Below, piece by piece: positions 62,225 to 64,000 of a stretch of 64,000 nt of DNA (position 1 is the stretch's first letter; every line of letters begins with the position of its first letter). The notes below the pieces were generated by a model, which made no database searches, had not been told where the DNA came from, and saw nothing but the letters and a program-made list of their open reading frames with translations. Made by a program: the position numbers and the translations under genes. The stretch is from Cornus controversa (taxonomy: Eukaryota > Streptophyta > Magnoliopsida > Cornales > Cornaceae), in NCBI GenBank assembly GCA_026545225.1, contig CM048854.1, positions 27,138,730 through 27,202,729 on the forward strand, read 5' to 3'.

Positions 62225-62631
62225 GAGTTTGCAATGCATCGTAGATTACAATACATCGTACTCTATTACAATATATCATAATCCACTGTTGGGCTGATAA
62301 TTGAAGTATTGCTTGGACGTGCATGTGAGGTTACGTGTGGGGCCCATTGAAACTAGTTGACGTTGAGTAATACAGATGTAACCGTATATGTATGATTAAG
62401 CTTTTGTGGTAATTGAAGGTAGAGACAGTTCATTAGAACTTAATGCACGGACTCATCCTCAGGATTTAGGCTCAGGGACAGAGTCTCCGATTATTCAGAT
62501 TGCAAGACGTGACAGCTTGGTATCCAAACGTGATATCATCAGGACGTGCATGTTATTAAAAAGTATCGACATTAGACTTAATCACCCCCATTTCCCAGGC
62601 CCTTCTGGGTATTGGAAATCGAGGCATGACA

Positions 62632-62932
62632 AGAACATTAGGTATAACGCCTATAAATAAAAAAATTAGGAAAAGTAAACTTAGGTGGTATGGTCATATT
62701 TAACGTAGACCGGATGATACACCAATAAAAAGAGAAAAATTTATTTGTTTAGTGGGTTAGCAATAAAGAGGCCGATCAAAACATACGTGGGATGAAGTAA
62801 TTAAAAATGACTTAAAAATCTAAATTTAAGTGAAGAAATGGTATATAATAAGAAAAAATGAAAAAAGGGAATTCATGTGGCCGACCCATTTCTATGGGAT
62901 AAAGGTAAGGGTGATGATAATGATGATGATAT
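62632..62932 (+). pseudogene. LINE C-terminus and tail, second copy
   Basis: Same as 49464-49764: KKLGKVNLGGMV, then a GAT microsatellite at 62911-62931. Stops throughout. Confidence 0.75.
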
Positions 62933-63462
62933 ATGTTTATTGTTTTTATAACAATTCATTTTCCTATGAACATCTGGGGAATATTTTATTTTAATTTCAC
63001 ATAATTCATAATGTAATTCAATTTGATGATTTTAAAGTTCTAATTTTGATGGGTGTGATTTGATTGAATGTGTGGATGGGGAAGATTTGTGGGAGATTTG
63101 AAGTTTAAAACATTAGAATGTGATATGAGTTGTTATTGAAATGAGCTGTATTTGGAGCATATACCTTTCGGGAAAAAAACTTCATTTCTTTGAAAATATA
63201 GTTTTACTTTATATATGTTCGCATAATATATGTGACATAGATTATGAGTTAGAAGCAAAGATGTTTTTTTGTTGATATTGAATTAGATTAAGAATACAAT
63301 ACTACTTCCTAAAAAATTAGTGATTTTGCTATATTTTGTTGTTTCTTGTTTTCCTATTGATATGAAAATTTTATATTTGTTATGTTAGTTTTTTTTTCCA
63401 CAAAATGCACTCTACCCCTTGAACACAAATTAAATTACTGAAAAAGAAAAGAAGACTACACA

Positions 63463-63536
63463 CGCTAGAGGAAGGGCTTAAACGTTTGACCTTGTGGTTA
63501 ACAGCCACACACTCTAACCATCGGAGCTACTTCAGC
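63463..63536 (-). pseudogene. tRNA-Asn(GTT)-like sequence, copy 2
   Basis: Minus strand. The anticodon arm GTGGC-TGTTAAC-CACA is kept, but the D arm (GCTCCGATGGTTAGAGT) and acceptor 5' strand (GCTGAAG) are altered. It is the paralogue of 50406-50479. Confidence 0.55.
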
Positions 63537-63700
63537 TCATGCAATGGGTTAATGATTGTAAAAAAATAGTTTTTTGGCAAAAGGGCCCAAAACCCCCCCT
63601 AGTTTTAAAAATGTGTAATAAATCCCCATATGCTATATTTTGGACCATATCACACCCTCACTTTTGCAAAAGTGAGCAAACTATCCCCTTTCCAATAAAT

Positions 63701-64000
63701 TCTCCCTTTTTCTAATGGAAAATTTTTCGGAAAACAAAAAAAAATCAAAAATTTGTATTAAGTAATTGTGCATATTTAATTTTTTTCCCTGGAAATTTTT
63801 TTCCCCAAAAAAAAACTCCTCATTTTATATTAAGGTAAAAAAACTTAATATAAAAAAATCCCTCTCTTTCTAATGGAAAATTTTTCGTAAACAATTTTCA
63901 GAAAAAAATCCAAAAATTTTTATTATGTAGTTGTGCATTTTTAGTTTTTTTCCCAAAAAAAAACTGCTCTTTTTTTTATTAAGGTAGAAAAAACTTAATA
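63701..64000. repeat. AT-rich tandem repeat, about 158-bp unit, cut by window
   Basis: Unit 1 is 63701-63858 and unit 2 runs from 63859 to the end. Each starts TCTCCCTTTT/TCCCTCTCTT followed by TCTAATGGAAAATTTTTCG, and ends AACTTAATA. Confidence 0.8.

Larger units (their letters stand above)
62235..63687 (+). repeat. Duplicated segment, copy 2
   Basis: Second copy of 49060-50613: gypsy LTR end (to 62631), LINE 3' end with GAT repeat (62632-62932), anonymous sequence and tRNA-Asn-like sequence. The left edge coincides with the end of the copia D LTR. Confidence 0.85.

Overview
This is plant nuclear DNA, most likely from an angiosperm. It is AT-rich and dominated by LTR retrotransposons, and it holds one long intron-containing host gene with GT-AG introns. 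There is no operon structure, CRISPR or prokaryotic signal. The species cannot be named from the sequence alone. I recognise one host protein gene: an ASCC2-like, CUE-domain protein at 29288-44274 on the + strand, with nine inferred coding exons and 845 residues. Almost everything else is nested transposons at different stages of decay.

Left block (1-28 kb). A minus-strand, gag-only Ty1/copia element C (1-3765) runs off the window and abuts a second LTR of its family (3770-4737). Next is a plus-strand Ty1/copia element A of SIRE/Maximus type (5796-27824, target-site duplication GTAAC) with 5' LTR, primer-binding site, decayed gag-pol, a third ORF, polypurine tract and 3' LTR. Three later insertions lie inside it. 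Element B (12603-20830) is a minus-strand gag-only copia relative of C. A Mutator-like MITE (13613-14267, 9-bp duplication) sits inside B's left LTR. A 3.86-kb Ty3/gypsy solo LTR (23949-27812, duplication ACTTG) sits seven bases from the end of A's 3' LTR.

Middle block (28-45 kb). A complete miniature retrotransposon (TRIM, 28086-28469, duplication CTAAT) and a 200-bp tandem duplication lie just upstream of the ASCC2-like gene. The introns are long and carry at least two members of one hAT-like family, other repeats and microsatellites. The 3' UTR has an exact 92-bp tandem duplication.

Right block (45-64 kb). An RTE-type LINE reverse-transcriptase remnant is split by a 725-bp hAT-like MITE (exact 8-bp duplication) and by a gypsy solo LTR. 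A displaced copy of the host gene's 3' UTR is fused to the end of a chromodomain-type gypsy polyprotein. The following gypsy 3' LTR is itself split by a 6.6-kb element with 0.68-kb inverted ends (53016-59644, duplication AAATG). That element is the most unusual structure in the window. After it come a copia 3' fragment with LTR (D, 60309-62224) and a second copy (62.2-63.7 kb) of the segment at 49.05-50.6 kb, each copy carrying a tRNA-Asn-like sequence.

All transposon boundaries given as supported rest on terminal dinucleotides, target-site duplications or copy-to-copy alignment done by eye. Identity percentages were not computed.
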